Shown here: positions 8,265-17,865 of the stretch, in pieces
Layout: each line of letters begins with the position of its first letter
Position numbering within the stretch: the first letter of the stretch is position 1
Assembly (NCBI GenBank): GCA_002733605.1
Contig: NVWK01000005.1
Coordinates: 1 to 64,000, forward strand
Direction: 5' to 3'
Length of the DNA: 64,000 bases
Source of the DNA: Robiginitomaculum sp.
GTDB taxonomy: Bacteria > Pseudomonadota > Alphaproteobacteria > Caulobacterales > Maricaulaceae
The notes under the pieces: model-generated
Told to the model about the DNA's origin: nothing
What the model saw: the letters and a program-made list of their open reading frames with translations, nothing else
Databases searched by the model: none
Translations under genes and position numbers: made by a program

Positions 8265-8600
8265 TTATTTTGAGGCGTATTGTTTGTACGTATTCGATTT
8301 ACCCGCAACGATTTGGTCCAGTTGTGCGTGATTTACTTTTCCAACAAGTTCGCGCGAAACAGACTTCACACAGCGTTGCATTTCAAGACGGCGTTTCACA
8401 AAACGTTCGCCTTTAAATTCATCACGGCAAACCTCATACGCGACATTTCGAATATGTTTATAAAGCTGCTCTGCGCCGTGCTGCGAAGCGATCTCGGTTC
8501 GGGAAAATGAAACAGAATAGGTTTGGGCATTTGCACTACTTGCAAAACTCGCTGTCATCATCACAAGGCCTGCCCCGGTTAAAATTGTTCTCGTCAACAT
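8265..8600 (-). CDS. UrcA-family small exported protein
   Basis: A 111-aa protein with a signal peptide (about residues 1-25, cleavage after 'SANA'). The pattern of the UrcA family, common in Caulobacterales and Sphingomonadales, follows: a conserved 'YSVSFSRTEI' strand, a helix with 'AYEVCRDEF', a second cysteine in 'MQRCVKS' and a terminal helix 'LDQIVAG'. The two cysteines (in VCRD and QRCV) may form a disulfide. Function is unknown for the family. It stands alone between the ABC operon and the LysR gene. Confidence 0.75.
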   Translation of the reverse strand: MLTRTILTGAGLVMMTASFASSANAQTYSVSFSRTEIASQHGAEQLYKHIRNVAYEVCRDEFKGERFVKRRLEMQRCVKSVSRELVGKVNHAQLDQIVAGKSNTYKQYASK

Positions 8601-8798
8601 GTGTCTCTCCTATGTAACTAACCCTGTGCAACCAACAGCACCGTTCAGTGCATGTGCGCAAGATGCTTCACACCGCGCTGTTAGGAAAACGAGAAATTCA
8701 CGCCCTCATGATGAGAAAAATTCCGGTGGAGAAAAACAGGGGATAGGTATGAGAAAAATCCGCATCACTAATTTACACCGCGCAAAGCCGCTCTGCAA

Positions 8799-9698
8799 CT
8801 AGGCTAAACCATCCAGTTCAGCCTCGCGGCGCAACCATGCGATTACATCGCGCACGATCGGTCTATGCTCGGCATTGGCGCGGTGGACGATATAATATGT
8901 GCGGGGATAATCCATGTGCACATCCGAAAATGTTCGCAAGCGCCCTTCCGCCAAATGCGGGCGCGCGAGGATAGCCGGTAAAAGCCCGATGGCATGGCCT
9001 TCCATAACCGCCTTCATGGCTACGAAGAAGTCTTCCATAATGTAGACTTTGACAGGGTCTGCCAGTTCCAACTCTGCAACCTCGGCCCATTGCGCCCATT
9101 CATTGTTGGAGAATATCTGCACACGGCGGGCCGAGTTTACAAAATCAACTACATTCGTGCATTTGGACTGCTTATAATATTCGGGAGAACACACAGGTAT
9201 GAGCACGCCCGGAACCAATTGACTGGAGACCACATCATCCCAATTGCCCGCGCCGAAGCGGATGCTGAGATCAATTTCTTCTCTTGCCAGATCGACCAAA
9301 CGGAATGATGTCAGAATTTCCAGCTCGATATGGGGCAAATCCTTTTCGAATTTCTGTAAACGCGGCACGAGAAACTGTGTGGCAAATGAGGAGACCGTAG
9401 AAATCCTGCAAATGTTCGAGCGTGGAGGCCGACGGGAAAACTGCTCGAATGTATCCCCCAGTATTTCAAAAGCGGGCGTCACGGCATCGCGGAGCGTATT
9501 GCCATCAATCGTCAAAAAAAGCCCTCCCGGCAGGCGTTCGAACAAACGCATGCCGATATAATCTTCCAAAGCAATGACCTGCTTGCTAATCGCGCCTTGG
9601 GTCACACCCAATTCCTCGGCGGCGCGAGAAAAATTCATATGCCGGGCCGCAACTTCAAAAGCGCGAATGGCGTTAAGGGGTGGCAGAGGTCTGGTCAT
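8799..9698 (-). CDS. LysR-family transcriptional regulator (GcvA-like)
   Basis: A 299-aa DNA-binding regulator. The N-terminal winged helix-turn-helix (residues about 6-65) opens with 'PLPPLNAIRAFEVAARHMNF' and contains 'GVTQGAISKQV', a form typical of the GcvA/AmpR branch. The rest is the periplasmic-binding-like effector domain. It is divergent from the DEAD-box helicase gene (156-bp spacer), which could hold an autoregulatory site. No metabolic partner sits next to it, so its target is not evident. The 198 bp between its stop and the UrcA gene hold no recognisable gene. Confidence 0.9.
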   Translation of the reverse strand: MTRPLPPLNAIRAFEVAARHMNFSRAAEELGVTQGAISKQVIALEDYIGMRLFERLPGGLFLTIDGNTLRDAVTPAFEILGDTFEQFSRRPPRSNICRISTVSSFATQFLVPRLQKFEKDLPHIELEILTSFRLVDLAREEIDLSIRFGAGNWDDVVSSQLVPGVLIPVCSPEYYKQSKCTNVVDFVNSARRVQIFSNNEWAQWAEVAELELADPVKVYIMEDFFVAMKAVMEGHAIGLLPAILARPHLAEGRLRTFSDVHMDYPRTYYIVHRANAEHRPIVRDVIAWLRREAELDGLA

Positions 9699-9854
9699 TT
9701 CCTATCTATAGCCCCATAAAAACTTCTGTTCGAGAAAATAAATCATGCCCCCCATGAGAATTAATCATAAACACAAACAAATGTGATATATGATTGACCA
9801 ATTCGACAAAACACCTATAAGCCTGCGACCCTCCTCTTTGTTTAAAGTCCCTTT

Positions 9855-11381
9855 ATGCCCAGCACACAAACTGATCCTGTTAAATTTACCGACCTCGGCC
9901 TTTGCGCTCCTATTTTGAAAAAACTGGAGCGGCAGGACTATGTGACCCCGACCCCTATTCAGGCGCAAGCGATACCGCTTATTCTGGCAGGTAAAGACGT
10001 TGTGGGTCTGGCGCAAACGGGTACAGGGAAAACGGCCGCCTTTACATTGCCGGTTTTGCACAATCTGGCTGAAAAATACCTGTCCGGCGATACGGATGTA
10101 TACGACCGCCCGATCCGAATGTTAATTCTGACACCGACCCGCGAATTGGCCGCACAAATTGACAAAGCTGTACGCAGTTACGGAGAGAATTTGACAACCC
10201 GTTCGGGGTGTGTCGTTGGCGGTGTTCATGCCCACAAGCAAAAGAAAATGCTGCGTGGCGGTGTGGATATATTGGTGGCGACGCCGGGACGGTTGGAGGA
10301 CTTACACAGTCAAGGCGTGGTCGAATTAGGCCAAATCGACACGGTGGTTTTGGATGAGGCTGACCAGATGCTCGATATCGGGTTTATGCCTGCCATCAAA
10401 CGCATATTAAGCCTGACCCCGAAAAGCCGGCAAACCCTGTTGTTTTCCGCGACCATGCCGCGTCAAATTCGCGAACTTTCAAACCGCTATATGCGCAATC
10501 CGGTCGAGATTGCCGTGGCAACCGTGTCTTCAACGGCCGAGCGGGTCAAACAAAGTGTCATGTTCTTGCCGCAGCCGCAAAAAACCAGTGCGCTTATAGA
10601 GCTTATCAAAAAACACAAAAATGAGCGGGTGATTGTGTTTACCCGCACCAAACGCGGTGCAGACCGGGTGGCCAAGCGCCTAAACTCTCAAAATCTGGGG
10701 GCCGCCGCCATTCACGGCAACCGCTCGCAAAACCAGCGCACTAAAGCGCTCGCAGCGTTTCGCGCGGGTGACGTTCCCGTGCTTGTGGCCACCGATGTGG
10801 CCGCGCGCGGTATTGATATTCCGGGGGTTGAGTTGGTGGTTAATTTCGATCTGCCGCAAGTCGCCGAAGCCTATGTGCACCGGATTGGCCGGACGGCTCG
10901 GGCCGGGGCTTCCGGTCTTGCCGTTATGTTTTGCAGCGATGAAGAAATGGGGATGCTGGCCGAGATTGAACGCATTATCAAAAAGAATATTCCCGTGATG
11001 AATGCGGACGGCACCGTCCAGCCCGAGCCGGAATGGTCTCCGAGCGAGCGCTCGTATAGTGGCCCGAAACCGAAAACGAAAAACAGTACGCGGAGCGGAC
11101 GCAAAAGGCAAAAGGCGGACAGCGGCGGCGAAGATAGCCCGCAAAACTACGCACAAACCCATAATTCCGAAACCGGCGCCCAAAGAGCGGGTGGCAGCGG
11201 CGAAAAGCGTAAAGCGCATTCAGGCCAAAAACCACGTCCCGCTAAAACAAAGGGGCACAGAGGCCAAAGCCAGCCGAGAGTTGCGGGTCAATCTGCTGAA
11301 GGCGGCAGCAAATCAGGCGGCAAACGCCGTAACCGTCCCGGTTCACGCGCACGCAAGCGCAATAGAGCGGCCAAAGACTAG
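9855..11381 (+). CDS. DEAD-box RNA helicase, RhlE-like
   Basis: An ATP-dependent RNA helicase for ribosome assembly or mRNA remodelling. The Q motif region ('DYVTPTPIQAQAIP'), motif I 'AQTGTGKTAA', motif II 'DEAD', motif III 'SATM', motif V 'ATDVAARGIDI' and motif VI 'HRIGRTAR' are all present within about 380 residues. The C-terminal 120 residues are a low-complexity Lys/Arg/Ser/Gly-rich tail, as in RhlE proteins, that probably binds RNA non-specifically. Length (508 aa) is usual. It ends before a pair of palindromic repeats that probably terminates transcription. Confidence 0.93.
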   Translation: MPSTQTDPVKFTDLGLCAPILKKLERQDYVTPTPIQAQAIPLILAGKDVVGLAQTGTGKTAAFTLPVLHNLAEKYLSGDTDVYDRPIRMLILTPTRELAAQIDKAVRSYGENLTTRSGCVVGGVHAHKQKKMLRGGVDILVATPGRLEDLHSQGVVELGQIDTVVLDEADQMLDIGFMPAIKRILSLTPKSRQTLLFSATMPRQIRELSNRYMRNPVEIAVATVSSTAERVKQSVMFLPQPQKTSALIELIKKHKNERVIVFTRTKRGADRVAKRLNSQNLGAAAIHGNRSQNQRTKALAAFRAGDVPVLVATDVAARGIDIPGVELVVNFDLPQVAEAYVHRIGRTARAGASGLAVMFCSDEEMGMLAEIERIIKKNIPVMNADGTVQPEPEWSPSERSYSGPKPKTKNSTRSGRKRQKADSGGEDSPQNYAQTHNSETGAQRAGGSGEKRKAHSGQKPRPAKTKGHRGQSQPRVAGQSAEGGSKSGGKRRNRPGSRARKRNRAAKD

Positions 11382-11402
11382 GCTCATTTTCCTCTTATTC
11401 TC

Positions 11403-11495
11403 CGCTCACCCCTGCGCAGGCAGGGGTCCATTACCTATTGGACGAATAATTTTTCAAGCATCACAATAGATCCCTGCCTACGCAGGGATGAGCGG
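11403..11495. repeat. pair of inverted REP-like palindromes between convergent genes
   Basis: The left copy CGCTCACCCCTGCGCAGGCAGGGGTC (from 11403) and the right copy GATCCCTGCCTACGCAGGGATGAGCG (ending near 11494) are inverted versions of one element. Each copy also folds on itself: CCCCTGC-GCAG-GCAGGGG at 11409-11426 and TCCCTGC-CTAC-GCAGGGA at 11471-11488. This is the layout of a REP doublet. It lies between the 3' ends of the helicase and tlpA genes and may act as a two-way terminator. Confidence 0.8.
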
Positions 11496-11548
11496 GTGAT
11501 ATTGGTGCGAGACTTTTCTTACCCTTTTAAATTTTGGCAAGTTTCCAG

Positions 11549-12166
11549 TTAATCCCGCGCAAGAATAGTCCCAAGGAAGTCTTCTACGTCTTGGCTCTGC
11601 CAGTCCACTTCGCCTGCAATACGGGCGATTTCCTTGCCGCTCGGATCATAGAAAATACTGATGGGTAGTCCTTGCACGCCCACATCGGCGGCGATGCTCA
11701 GGCTTTCATCAGAGTAGAGATCAAGGTGTTGCACCCCGATCGTCTTATAGAAACTTTCGGCGTCTACGCGGTGTCTTTCCATCGCCACAGCGACCACTTT
11801 CAGATTTGCGTCCGGTTTGGAAGCTTGGAGCATATCAAGGCTCGGGATTTCAGCTACACACGGGGCGCACCATGTGGCCCAAATGTTGAGAAGCACATAT
11901 TGGCCACGAAAATCACGTAAAGAGACTGTTTTTCCGTCTGGGCCAGTACCCGGGCCGGTAAATGTGCGGGTTGGCTGTGCTGGCGCTGGGTCAAGAACTT
12001 CCAATTTTTTGAGCGCCCCCTTGGAAAACCGATGTAAATCCTGCTTTGGCGAACTACAGGATTGCAAAATGACATAGGCCATTGCACAAAGGCCAAATAA
12101 CAGCAGCACACGCATTGCAATCCGTAAGAATGCGGGATTTGAGTTTGGAGTTTGAGGATCAACCAT
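11549..12166 (-). CDS. TlpA-family membrane-anchored thiol-disulfide reductase
   Basis: A thioredoxin-fold protein that acts on periplasmic disulfides, for example during cytochrome c maturation. The active site is 'WATWCAPC' and the domain covers about the last 140 residues. The preceding hydrophobic helix ('[20 protein letters not shown]') anchors it; the ending 'LQSC' could also be a lipobox if translation began at the internal ATG (12115). I chose the ATG at 12166 over the track's 12244 because the longer form would run deep into argH. With this choice the two divergent start codons share bases in the sequence CATG. The tlpA-argH neighbourhood is usual in alphaproteobacteria. Confidence 0.87.
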   Translation of the reverse strand: MVDPQTPNSNPAFLRIAMRVLLLFGLCAMAYVILQSCSSPKQDLHRFSKGALKKLEVLDPAPAQPTRTFTGPGTGPDGKTVSLRDFRGQYVLLNIWATWCAPCVAEIPSLDMLQASKPDANLKVVAVAMERHRVDAESFYKTIGVQHLDLYSDESLSIAADVGVQGLPISIFYDPSGKEIARIAGEVDWQSQDVEDFLGTILARD

Positions 12167-13556
12167 GACAGAATCTTCTAAAGGGCAAAAAATGTGGGGT
12201 GGACGGTTTTCTGACAAACCTTCCGACATAATGCAAGCCATCAATGTATCTATCGGTTTCGATCAACGCCTTGCCGCCCAAGACATTCGTGGCTCAAAAG
12301 CCCATGCCAATATGCTGAAAGCGCAAAAAATTATCACAAAATCGGATAATACCGCCATTCAGTCCGGTCTCGACACCATATTGGAAGAAATCCAAAATGG
12401 CAATTTCCCGTTCCGTGACGAGTTCGAAGATATTCATTTAAATGTCGAAGCACGGTTGAGCGAGTTGATCGGAGAACCGGCCGGACGGTTGCACACAGCC
12501 CGTTCACGCAATGACCAGGTTGCAACGGATTTCAGGCTTTGGGTGCGCGATGCTCTGGATGATTTCGATCTGCAATTGCTTGGATTACAAAAAGCATTGC
12601 TAGCCCAGGCTGCGCAACACACGGACACACTGATGCCCGGCTTTACCCATTTGCAAGTGGCGCAACCGATCTGCTTTGGCCATCATATGCTGGCCTATCT
12701 GGAAATGTTTTCGCGCGACCGGAGCCGATTTGCCGATTGCCGTGTGCGCATGAATGAAAACCCACTCGGGGCGGCGGCACTGGCGGGAACCCCCTATCCG
12801 ATCAATCGGGATGCGACTACGAAGGCGCTCGGGTTTGAGCGGCCTATGGCCAATTCTCTCGATGCGGTTTCTGCACGCGACTTTGCACTGGAAGCTCTGT
12901 CCTGCGCCAATATTTGCGCTACTCATCTGTCCCGGATTGCCGAGGAGATTGTTATCTGGACATCGACACAGTTCGGGTTTGTCAGCCTGTCCGATAAATT
13001 CACGACCGGTAGTTCCATCATGCCGCAAAAACGCAATCCCGATGCGGCCGAGCTGGTACGGGCCAAGGTTGGACGGATATTGGGATCATTGACCAGTTTA
13101 AGCGTTGTCATGAAGGGCCTGCCCCTCGCCTATTCCAAAGATATGCAGGAAGATAAAGAACCCGTGTTTGAAGCCTTTGATGCTCTCTCTCTAGCCTTGG
13201 CGGCTATGAGCGGCATGATCGGGGATTTAACACCCAACAAAGAACGGCTCGCCGAAGCGGCAGGGGCGGCGTATTCGACAGCCACCGATCTGGCCGACTG
13301 GCTGGTACGTACCCTCGACATGCCTTTCCGTGAAGCCCATCATACAACGGGATCCATTGTTGCTCTGGCAGAGAAGCAAGGCAGAGCTTTGCACGAGCTT
13401 GCCCTCCACGATATGCAGGGCGTTCATGATGCCATACATGAAGGTGTTTTTGATGTGCTCAGTCCGAGCGCGTCTGTGGCCAGCCGCACCTCGTTTGGTG
13501 GTACGGCGCCTGAAAACATCCGCAAGCAGATCGGTTTGTGGAAAAAGCAGTTGTAA
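12165..13556 (+). CDS. argH: argininosuccinate lyase
   Basis: This enzyme catalyses the last step of arginine synthesis, splitting argininosuccinate into arginine and fumarate. The superfamily signature loop '[12 protein letters not shown]' with the catalytic serine is present near residue 285. So are 'TARSRNDQ' and '[10 protein letters not shown]' in the substrate regions. Length (463 aa) matches the family. TTGAGGATCAACC before the ATG provides the ribosome-binding site. The start overlaps the divergent tlpA start. In many relatives lysA follows argH; here the TIGR02302 gene follows directly. Confidence 0.96.
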   Translation: MTESSKGQKMWGGRFSDKPSDIMQAINVSIGFDQRLAAQDIRGSKAHANMLKAQKIITKSDNTAIQSGLDTILEEIQNGNFPFRDEFEDIHLNVEARLSELIGEPAGRLHTARSRNDQVATDFRLWVRDALDDFDLQLLGLQKALLAQAAQHTDTLMPGFTHLQVAQPICFGHHMLAYLEMFSRDRSRFADCRVRMNENPLGAAALAGTPYPINRDATTKALGFERPMANSLDAVSARDFALEALSCANICATHLSRIAEEIVIWTSTQFGFVSLSDKFTTGSSIMPQKRNPDAAELVRAKVGRILGSLTSLSVVMKGLPLAYSKDMQEDKEPVFEAFDALSLALAAMSGMIGDLTPNKERLAEAAGAAYSTATDLADWLVRTLDMPFREAHHTTGSIVALAEKQGRALHELALHDMQGVHDAIHEGVFDVLSPSASVASRTSFGGTAPENIRKQIGLWKKQL

Positions 13557-13616
13557 ACTCACTATTTTGTAATGATTTAGTTGCCTACCCCCATCCATTT
13601 CAGCCTATAAGGCATT

Positions 13617-16235
13617 ATGAATTCACCTTTAACCAAACGCGCTGATCGCCTGACCCGCCGTGCCTATGGGCAATTGCTGTGGGAGATTTATGCACCCGTC
13701 TTGGCGCTTGGCGTGTTCTGCGTGCTTTTGTTTGTCGCGGGAGCATCTGTTGGATTGTGGCAACGCATTGGTGATCCGTGGCGGTTTATCGCGCTTGGTA
13801 TTGTGCTGGTATTCCTAACGAGAAGCGCTCTGCGCGTCCGCACCCACAGAAGACCGACCCGTTCACAAGCGCGTCGCCGTGTCGAAACCGATAACAATTT
13901 GAACCACCGGCCATTTGATACGATCAGGGATAGCTCGGCGATCAGTTCGTCCGACGACCCGGCGTGGCAGAACCATTTGAACGCCGCCAAAGCCTTGGTC
14001 AATCAAGCGGCCCCTTCAAGGTTACGGCCTGCACTGGCCCCTATTGATAAATATTTTCTTCGCTTTGCCTTGCCGTGCGTGCTGGTGTTGTGCGCTATGG
14101 TTGGCGGTGGCGATAATTATGAGCGCATACGGGCCAGCCTGACACCGGGATGGATATCGGGAATTAGCGCCAAAACCGTCCGCTATGAAGCCTGGGTTGA
14201 TCCGCCTGAATACACAAATCGCCCCCCGAGTTATTTTAAGCAAAGCAATACCATTACTGCACCGGAAGGCTCCGAATTTGTGGCGCGTATTTCCGGTGTG
14301 AAAACTGCGCCACGCCTGATCGTGCGCACAGGCAATCGCACACGGCGTATTTCTGCGAAACGGCTTGGGCCAAAAAGCTTTGAGGCTCGTATTGTCCTGT
14401 CTGCAAGCGCAGTCGCAAGCTTTCGTATTGGCAACGAAACCAAGAGCTGGATTTTAAATGTGGGCGAGGACTTATTTCCTACCATAAGATTTGATGACCC
14501 TCCCGAAGCCGGTAAGCGCGATAAACTTATCTTTAGCTATACTCTGGAAGATGATTTCGGGGTCGAGAGCCTGTCGCTCGTCATGCAGTTAAAAGATGTC
14601 GCGAACCCGGTTGATGCCCTCACCGAAATCGTGTCCGTTAACTTGCCGGGGTCTTCTGTGCGCAGTACGGATAAGGAACCGGCCAGCCTAGATATGACCA
14701 AGCATAAATGGGCCGGAAAAGTTGTTATCGGTCATTTGCTGGCCGTTGACGGGAAAGGCCAAGTTGGCGCTTCCACGTCCGAAGAATTTATCGTCCCTGA
14801 CAAAATCTTTATCGAACCTTTGGCGAAGGCGGTCGCAGAACAGCGGCTCTTGATGTTGGCAGGCACGCAGGCCTATGCCCCCCTGCCCTTACGACGCGAA
14901 GCGCTGACTTCGGATGATCTTGAAAACCAACCCCTGTTCGCCGTGGACACCCCTGATCGCGCCATCGAACGCGCACCCGAAAGTGTGCAACGTACGGCAG
15001 AATTAATCGAAGTCATCACCGATCAGCCCATGGGCGTGTTTGATGATCCGACCGTGTATATGGGACTTCGCAATATCTATAGGCGCTTGCAGGGTGCGAA
15101 AGATCAAGACGCTCTTTCCGGCATTGTTGAAGATTTATGGGCGATTGCCCTGCGCGCAGAATTTGGCCTGCTTGGCGATGCTCTCGAAGATATGCGGGCG
15201 GCAGAGCGGGCGCTCAACAACGCTATGGCACGCCGGGCCCCCCAACGCGAAATTGATGTTTTGTTTGATCGGTATGACGCGGCCGTGGAACGCTATATGG
15301 AAGCGTTGACCCTCAAGGCCATTGAAGAGGCCAAAAATCGCGGGCAAAATGGCGACGGTCAAGGCGGAGGGGCCGCCGATTTCAATACGGATAAAATTCA
15401 GGAACTGATGGATGCAATCGCAGAGGCCAACCGGATGGGCGACACTGTGGCGGCCCGTAAGGCGCTGGCCCAATTGGCCCAATTACTTGAAAACATGCAG
15501 ATACAACTGAACGCAAGCGGTGGTGGCGGTAGCGGCCCCAGTGATGGCGGCATGAGCGAAGAGCTTGAACAAGCGCTGGAAGAGTTAAATGATATTTTGG
15601 GAGAACAAAGGCAATTGCGCGACGAAACCCAAGCCACGGGTCGCGCCGAGGCTGAACAAGGTCGCCCCGGACAAGAAAACCAGCAAGGCAACCCGGGCGG
15701 CGATCCAAAATCAGGCGGAGAGCTGGCCGAAGAACAAGGTAAATTAAATGCATTGCTTGAGAAACTGGAAGATGGGGCCAAAGCGGGCGACGGCGAATCC
15801 ATAGATCAAGATGAGGACAATCAAAGTGAAGGCGGGACGCAAGAGCTGATGAGTGCCGAGACTCAAAAGGCGCTTGAGGATGCCAAGCGCGCGATGAATG
15901 ACAGCCAAGATGCATTGAAAAACGGCCAGTTTTACCGTGCAGGCCGCGCACAGTCCGATGCGATTGATGCGTTACGCAAAGCCGGAGAAGCTTTGTATGC
16001 CGAAGAAGCCAAGCGGCTAGAGGAAGAAAACGGAAAGAGAAGCGCAAACGGTGAAAACGCAGATCCGTTTGGCCGTGAAAATGACGGGAACGGGGTTGGG
16101 GACGCAGACATTCCCGAAATTGACGACCGTCAGCGGGCACGCGACCTTCTGGAAGAGCTTCGTAAACGTTCAGGAGAACAAGACCGCGACAAAATTGAGC
16201 GGGATTATCTTGAAAGACTTCTGGAGCGCTTTTAA
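13617..16235 (+). CDS. TIGR02302/DUF4175-family membrane protein
   Basis: An 872-aa protein of a conserved alphaproteobacterial family of unknown function. Membrane segments lie near residues 22-45 and 55-68, with another near 148-165. They are followed by a large, probably periplasmic, part with beta-rich repeats. The last 300 residues are rich in Gln, Glu, Gly and Asn with long helices ('MDAIAEANRMGDTVAARKAL', 'ALEDAKRAMNDSQDALKNGQ') that look like coiled coils. It ends in a charged helix 'RARDLLEELRKRSGEQ'. It sits between argH and the zinc-ribbon/ftsEX group, as commonly seen. Family assignment is from pattern and neighbourhood. Confidence 0.82.
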   Translation: MNSPLTKRADRLTRRAYGQLLWEIYAPVLALGVFCVLLFVAGASVGLWQRIGDPWRFIALGIVLVFLTRSALRVRTHRRPTRSQARRRVETDNNLNHRPFDTIRDSSAISSSDDPAWQNHLNAAKALVNQAAPSRLRPALAPIDKYFLRFALPCVLVLCAMVGGGDNYERIRASLTPGWISGISAKTVRYEAWVDPPEYTNRPPSYFKQSNTITAPEGSEFVARISGVKTAPRLIVRTGNRTRRISAKRLGPKSFEARIVLSASAVASFRIGNETKSWILNVGEDLFPTIRFDDPPEAGKRDKLIFSYTLEDDFGVESLSLVMQLKDVANPVDALTEIVSVNLPGSSVRSTDKEPASLDMTKHKWAGKVVIGHLLAVDGKGQVGASTSEEFIVPDKIFIEPLAKAVAEQRLLMLAGTQAYAPLPLRREALTSDDLENQPLFAVDTPDRAIERAPESVQRTAELIEVITDQPMGVFDDPTVYMGLRNIYRRLQGAKDQDALSGIVEDLWAIALRAEFGLLGDALEDMRAAERALNNAMARRAPQREIDVLFDRYDAAVERYMEALTLKAIEEAKNRGQNGDGQGGGAADFNTDKIQELMDAIAEANRMGDTVAARKALAQLAQLLENMQIQLNASGGGGSGPSDGGMSEELEQALEELNDILGEQRQLRDETQATGRAEAEQGRPGQENQQGNPGGDPKSGGELAEEQGKLNALLEKLEDGAKAGDGESIDQDEDNQSEGGTQELMSAETQKALEDAKRAMNDSQDALKNGQFYRAGRAQSDAIDALRKAGEALYAEEAKRLEEENGKRSANGENADPFGRENDGNGVGDADIPEIDDRQRARDLLEELRKRSGEQDRDKIERDYLERLLERF

Positions 16236-16246
16236 CGCGTAACCAC

Positions 16247-17080
16247 TTAACGCGTAACTACTGGCGTTATATTCGTCTGCGTATCCGCCTCATCGGCAAA
16301 GCCAGTGACAAGACTAACAGCCTCGATGGGCGGGTTTGGGTATTGGGTGGCAAATTCGATGTTTTTGCCGGGCTGCAAAATTTGAAGCGCGGGCTCGACC
16401 ACCCAGCTTGTTAAAACTTCGCCGTCAGCATTTTTAAGACTGAGTTTGATCAGGGACACATTACGGGGTTTCACATCTACATTTCTAATTTTGCCGTCGA
16501 TAAAGAAAACCTGCTCCCCTTCATTTTGTACATACCGCCATTCCACTGCATAAAACTCTAGTCCGGCAACAGGTACATTCACGCCGACCTTCTTATAAAT
16601 AGCCAGCGTTCCCGGGAATTTTTCTGTAATTTGTGCGCGCAATACATAAGTTGTGAGCAAGACCAAAGCAAAGATGGAAAACGTAATCCCCCAAACCATG
16701 CTGACCCCGAACAAATTGCGGCGGGCTTTTTTCTTGTCCGCTTCCGCACGAAATGCAGCATGGGGGGCAAGGCTGGGCGGGATTTCGGGGCTTTCATCTT
16801 GCGCGGCATGGGTTTCCTGTGCCCAACTTTCCTGTGCCTGACTTGCGAAACCACGGTCTTCACGAGACGGAGCAGCAGAGTTCTGCACGCCATCTGCGCT
16901 CGCCAGAGCATCTTCTATGGAGCGGGGTTCCAGATCATCACGTAATTCCATGATATCGGGTTCTGCGGCCACAAACCATGTGGCTGAGCATTGTGAACAT
17001 CGTACTGTGCGCCCGTTTGAACCGATTGCCTCCGGGTTAATTAAAAACTGTGTTGTACATTCAGGACAGGTTAGTTTCAT
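16247..17080 (-). CDS. MJ0042-type zinc-ribbon membrane protein
   Basis: The N-terminus is a zinc ribbon with two CxxC pairs: 'CPEC' at 4-7 and 'CSQC' at 28-31, ending in 'ATWFV'. It is followed by a Pro/Gln/Glu-rich linker, one membrane segment near residues 133-155 and a C-terminal domain of beta strands ('VFFIDGKIRNVDVKPRNVSL') resembling DUF3426-type domains. It lies divergent from ftsE, the usual place for this family in alphaproteobacteria. The cytoplasmic zinc ribbon and external beta domain suggest a sensor or scaffold; the function is unknown. Confidence 0.83.
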   Translation of the reverse strand: MKLTCPECTTQFLINPEAIGSNGRTVRCSQCSATWFVAAEPDIMELRDDLEPRSIEDALASADGVQNSAAPSREDRGFASQAQESWAQETHAAQDESPEIPPSLAPHAAFRAEADKKKARRNLFGVSMVWGITFSIFALVLLTTYVLRAQITEKFPGTLAIYKKVGVNVPVAGLEFYAVEWRYVQNEGEQVFFIDGKIRNVDVKPRNVSLIKLSLKNADGEVLTSWVVEPALQILQPGKNIEFATQYPNPPIEAVSLVTGFADEADTQTNITPVVTR

Positions 17081-17139
17081 TCACTTTCCGATTCGTTTAT
17101 GCTAAAAGGTGCTGATTCCGATAAAAAAGTCCCCTTCTT

Positions 17140-17865
17140 ATGAACATACCCATTTCGCCGCCCCCTGACAACCACCTTAGCTCTTCCGGTCTTTCGTTCG
17201 AGCGGGTCAGTTTACGGTATGGGCGCGATACGGAAATTTTAACGGATGTCAGCTTTACCCTCAACCAAGGCTCTTTGAATTTTGTAACTGGCCCGTCAGG
17301 GGCCGGGAAAACCAGCCTGTTGAAATTAATGTATCTGCACATGCGTCCCTCACGTGGTCTTATCAATGTGTTCGGGCACGATACGGCGCTTTTAAACCGC
17401 AAAGATATACCGGCACTGAAAAGACGCATGGGGATTGTGTTACAAGAGTTCCGTCTTGTTGATCATTTAAGTGTCTTTGAAAATGTTGCCCTGCCATTAC
17501 GGGTAAGCGGTCGGCCCCGTCGTGAATATGTAGACGATGTGGTCAGTCTTTTACAATGGGTCGGGCTCGGCGAACGTATGGGGGCGATGCCGCAAACCCT
17601 GTCGGGTGGCGAGGCGCAACGTGCTGCAATCGCCAGAGCCGTAATCGCCAAACCGGACATTCTGATTGCCGACGAGCCGACCGGAAATGTGGATCACGAG
17701 ATCGGTGTACGGTTGATACGGTTGTTCTCGGAGCTTAACCGGCTCGGAACAACGGTTATTATTGCGACACATGATCTCGCCCTTATTCCTGATACGGCCA
17801 ATGTCCTGACACTGCGCCACGGCACCGTGATTCATAAGGAGGCGCATCGTGGAAGCTCATCATAA
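17140..17865 (+). CDS. ftsE: cell division ATP-binding protein FtsE
   Basis: The ATPase of the FtsEX complex, which activates peptidoglycan hydrolysis at the division septum. It has Walker A 'GPSGAGKTS', signature 'LSGGEAQRAAIARA' and Walker B 'ILIADEPTGN'. The last three features, including the N in DEPTGN, are typical of FtsE. Length is 241 aa with a short proline-rich N-terminal extension. Its 3' end overlaps ftsX by 17 bp. Confidence 0.95.
   Translation: MNIPISPPPDNHLSSSGLSFERVSLRYGRDTEILTDVSFTLNQGSLNFVTGPSGAGKTSLLKLMYLHMRPSRGLINVFGHDTALLNRKDIPALKRRMGIVLQEFRLVDHLSVFENVALPLRVSGRPRREYVDDVVSLLQWVGLGERMGAMPQTLSGGEAQRAAIARAVIAKPDILIADEPTGNVDHEIGVRLIRLFSELNRLGTTVIIATHDLALIPDTANVLTLRHGTVIHKEAHRGSSS

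Noticed and set aside
15382-16140. 252-codon minus-strand ORF inside the TIGR02302 gene
   Set aside because: It is a shadow of the Gln/Glu/Gly-rich repeat-like coding region, with Arg/His/Pro-rich nonsense composition.
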